The notes under the pieces: model-generated
Databases searched by the model: none
What the model saw: only the letters and a program-made list of their open reading frames with translations
Told to the model about the DNA's origin: nothing
Assembly: GCF_001509555.1 (NCBI RefSeq)
Contig: NZ_LMAS01000016.1
Location: 1-64,000 of the forward strand
Direction of reading: 5' to 3'
DNA from: Bacillus sp. FJAT-29937
Lineage (GTDB): Bacteria; Bacillota; Bacilli; Bacillales; Cytobacillaceae
DNA: 64,000 bases
Part shown: positions 62,661 to 64,000 of the stretch, in pieces
How positions within the stretch are numbered: the first letter of the stretch is position 1
Layout of the letters: every line of letters starts with the position of its first letter
Translations under genes and position numbers: made by a program

Positions 62661-62718
62661 TCTAGTTTCTTCCTCTTCTTTTTAATAGAAAATTGCTTGA
62701 ATATCCCACTATTAAGTA

Positions 62719-62747
62719 CAAAGAAGGCACACGCTCTTACGTGTACC
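62719..62747 (-). terminator. weak terminator between clpC and radA
   Basis: On the minus strand GGTACACG (62740-62747) pairs with CGTGTGCC (62726-62733, one G-U), followed by TTCTTTG. The short U tract suggests only partial termination, so radA may still be co-transcribed with clpC. Confidence 0.5.
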
Positions 62748-62783
62748 CTCTTGATTTCCATCAGACCATTTGTATAGATGCCA

Positions 62784-64000
62784 CTATTTTTGTAAGGTTG
62801 CAGTTGGCTTTTCTTTTGCTGATTCCACTACAAATTCCCCATCCTTGACATCAATAACAATGTCCTGGCCTGTTAATACCGTTCCTTTTAACAATTCCTC
62901 CGATAAACGGTCCTCGATATGCTTTTGTATTGCTCTGCGAATAGGTCTAGCTCCATACTCAGGATCATAGCCTTCTTCAGCAATTTTCTCCTTCGCAGCA
63001 TCTGTAAGACCCAGATTAATATCCTGTTCTTTTAAACGTTTTGTTAATTGATCAGACATAAGCGTCACGATTTCTTGCAGATGCTTCTTCTCTAACGCAT
63101 GGAAAACAATAATTTCGTCAATACGGTTAAGGAATTCTGGACGGAATGATTTCTTCAGCTCCTCCATTACCTTCCCTTTCATATCCTTGTAATCCTGTTG
63201 CCCATCCTGAATATTAAAACCAACATATTTATTTCTTCTCAAGGCTTCTGCGCCCACATTGGAAGTCATAATCAATACAGTGTTCCGGAAGTCTACTGTT
63301 CTTCCCTTCGAATCTGTTAAGCGGCCATCCTCTAGTACTTGTAAAAGAATATTAAATACATCTGGATGTGCCTTCTCAATTTCATCTAACAGAACAACAG
63401 AATAAGGCTTTCTGCGAACCTTTTCTGTTAGCTGTCCGCCTTCTTCATATCCAACATATCCCGGAGGAGATCCTACTAATCTGGATGTCGAATGCTTCTC
63501 CATGTATTCGGACATATCAATGCGGATCATGGCATCCTCATCGCCAAACATTGACTCAGCCAGCGCACGGGCAAGCTCAGTTTTCCCTACTCCTGTCGGT
63601 CCAAGAAATACAAATGAACCAATTGGTCTTTTTGGATCCTTTAATCCTGCTCTAGCACGGCGAACTGCTTTGGAAATTGCCTTTACCGCTTCTTCTTGGC
63701 CAATAACTCTAGAGTGTAGGATCTTTTCAAGGTTTAGAAGCTTTTGTGTTTCGGTTTGTGCTAGCTTAGAAACCGGAATTCCCGTCCAGCTGGAGACAAC
63801 ACTTGCAATGTCCTCAACAGTGACTTCACTATTTTCTTTGCCCTGTTTTTCCTTCCAAGACTTCTTTGTCTCCTCTAGCTGTTCACGAAGGCGCTGTTCC
63901 GTATCTCTTAATGAGGCAGCCTTTTCAAACTCCTGGCTTTGGACAGCTGCATCCTTTTCTTTACGGACATCCTCAAGCTTTAGCTCTAATTCCTTTAAAT
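62784..64000 (-). CDS. clpC: ATP-dependent Clp protease ATP-binding subunit ClpC, C-terminal part
   Basis: The last 405 codons of a ClpC-type Hsp100 protein; the start lies outside the window. Visible are the UVR/middle domain ([20 protein letters not shown]), second Walker A GPTGVGKT, Walker [15 protein letters not shown], sensor arginine region [10 protein letters not shown] and the D2 small domain. The C terminus is [15 protein letters not shown] plus a short tail. ClpC with McsB and MecA adaptors unfolds substrates for ClpP. The upstream genes ctsR, mcsA and mcsB are expected beyond the edge. Confidence 0.97.
   Translation of the reverse strand, partial: LKELELKLEDVRKEKDAAVQSQEFEKAASLRDTEQRLREQLEETKKSWKEKQGKENSEVTVEDIASVVSSWTGIPVSKLAQTETQKLLNLEKILHSRVIGQEEAVKAISKAVRRARAGLKDPKRPIGSFVFLGPTGVGKTELARALAESMFGDEDAMIRIDMSEYMEKHSTSRLVGSPPGYVGYEEGGQLTEKVRRKPYSVVLLDEIEKAHPDVFNILLQVLEDGRLTDSKGRTVDFRNTVLIMTSNVGAEALRRNKYVGFNIQDGQQDYKDMKGKVMEELKKSFRPEFLNRIDEIIVFHALEKKHLQEIVTLMSDQLTKRLKEQDINLGLTDAAKEKIAEEGYDPEYGARPIRRAIQKHIEDRLSEELLKGTVLTGQDIVIDVKDGEFVVESAKEKPTATLQK

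Overview
The window comes from a Bacillaceae chromosome (Bacillus sensu lato). The evidence is the gene order, which follows the Bacillus subtilis origin-proximal segment from clpC through the rpoBC, str, S10, spc and alpha clusters to the sporulation genes cwlD, salA, gerD, kbaA and pdaB. Further support comes from the low GC content, strong GGAGG ribosome binding sites, frequent TTG and GTG starts, and a 16S rRNA 5' end typical of Bacillus. Almost every gene is on the minus strand, so transcription runs from high to low coordinates.

Layout from high to low coordinates. 64000-60204: the 3' part of clpC, then radA and disA (stress and DNA damage). 60009-57705: yacL, ispD and ispF. 57655-51962: gltX, a cysteine T-box, cysE, cysS, mrnC, rlmB and rae1. 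51890-46656: sigH, rpmG, secE, nusG, rplK, rplA, the L10 leader, rplJ, rplL and ybxB. 46299-39003: rpoB and rpoC. 38833-34097: rplGB, rpsL, rpsG, fusA and tuf. 33690-18753: S10, spc and alpha ribosomal protein genes with secY, adk, map, infA and rpoA. 18098-13772: ecfA1, ecfA2, ecfT, truA, rplM and rpsI. 11212-306: ybaK, cwlD, salA, gerD, kbaA, pdaB and a small unknown gene, ending at the promoters and 5' end of a 16S rRNA gene.

The ancestral order is interrupted between rpsI and cwlD. Between ybaK and cwlD lies a six-kilobase island: a PAS-AAA-HTH sigma-54 activator followed by a near-perfect -24/-12 promoter, an SsuABC/TauABC-like importer and a class III aminotransferase. It looks like an inducible uptake and transamination unit for an unknown amino compound. 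Between ybaK and rpsI are a ylxY-like deacetylase homologue, an array of nine complete 52-bp tandem repeats plus a degenerate tenth, and an ogt gene. The ogt gene has its own promoter and a leader whose hairpin loop can pair with the Shine-Dalgarno region.

Most of the window is growth machinery: ribosome, RNA polymerase, translocon, elongation factors and ECF transporter. Autogenous or tRNA-sensing leaders are visible (L13, L10, T-box), and sigma-A promoters fit at most operon starts. The most unusual elements are the sigma-54 island, the 52-bp repeat array, the ogt leader, a large imperfect palindrome between rplQ and ecfA1, and a 22-bp near-palindrome over a rpoB promoter.
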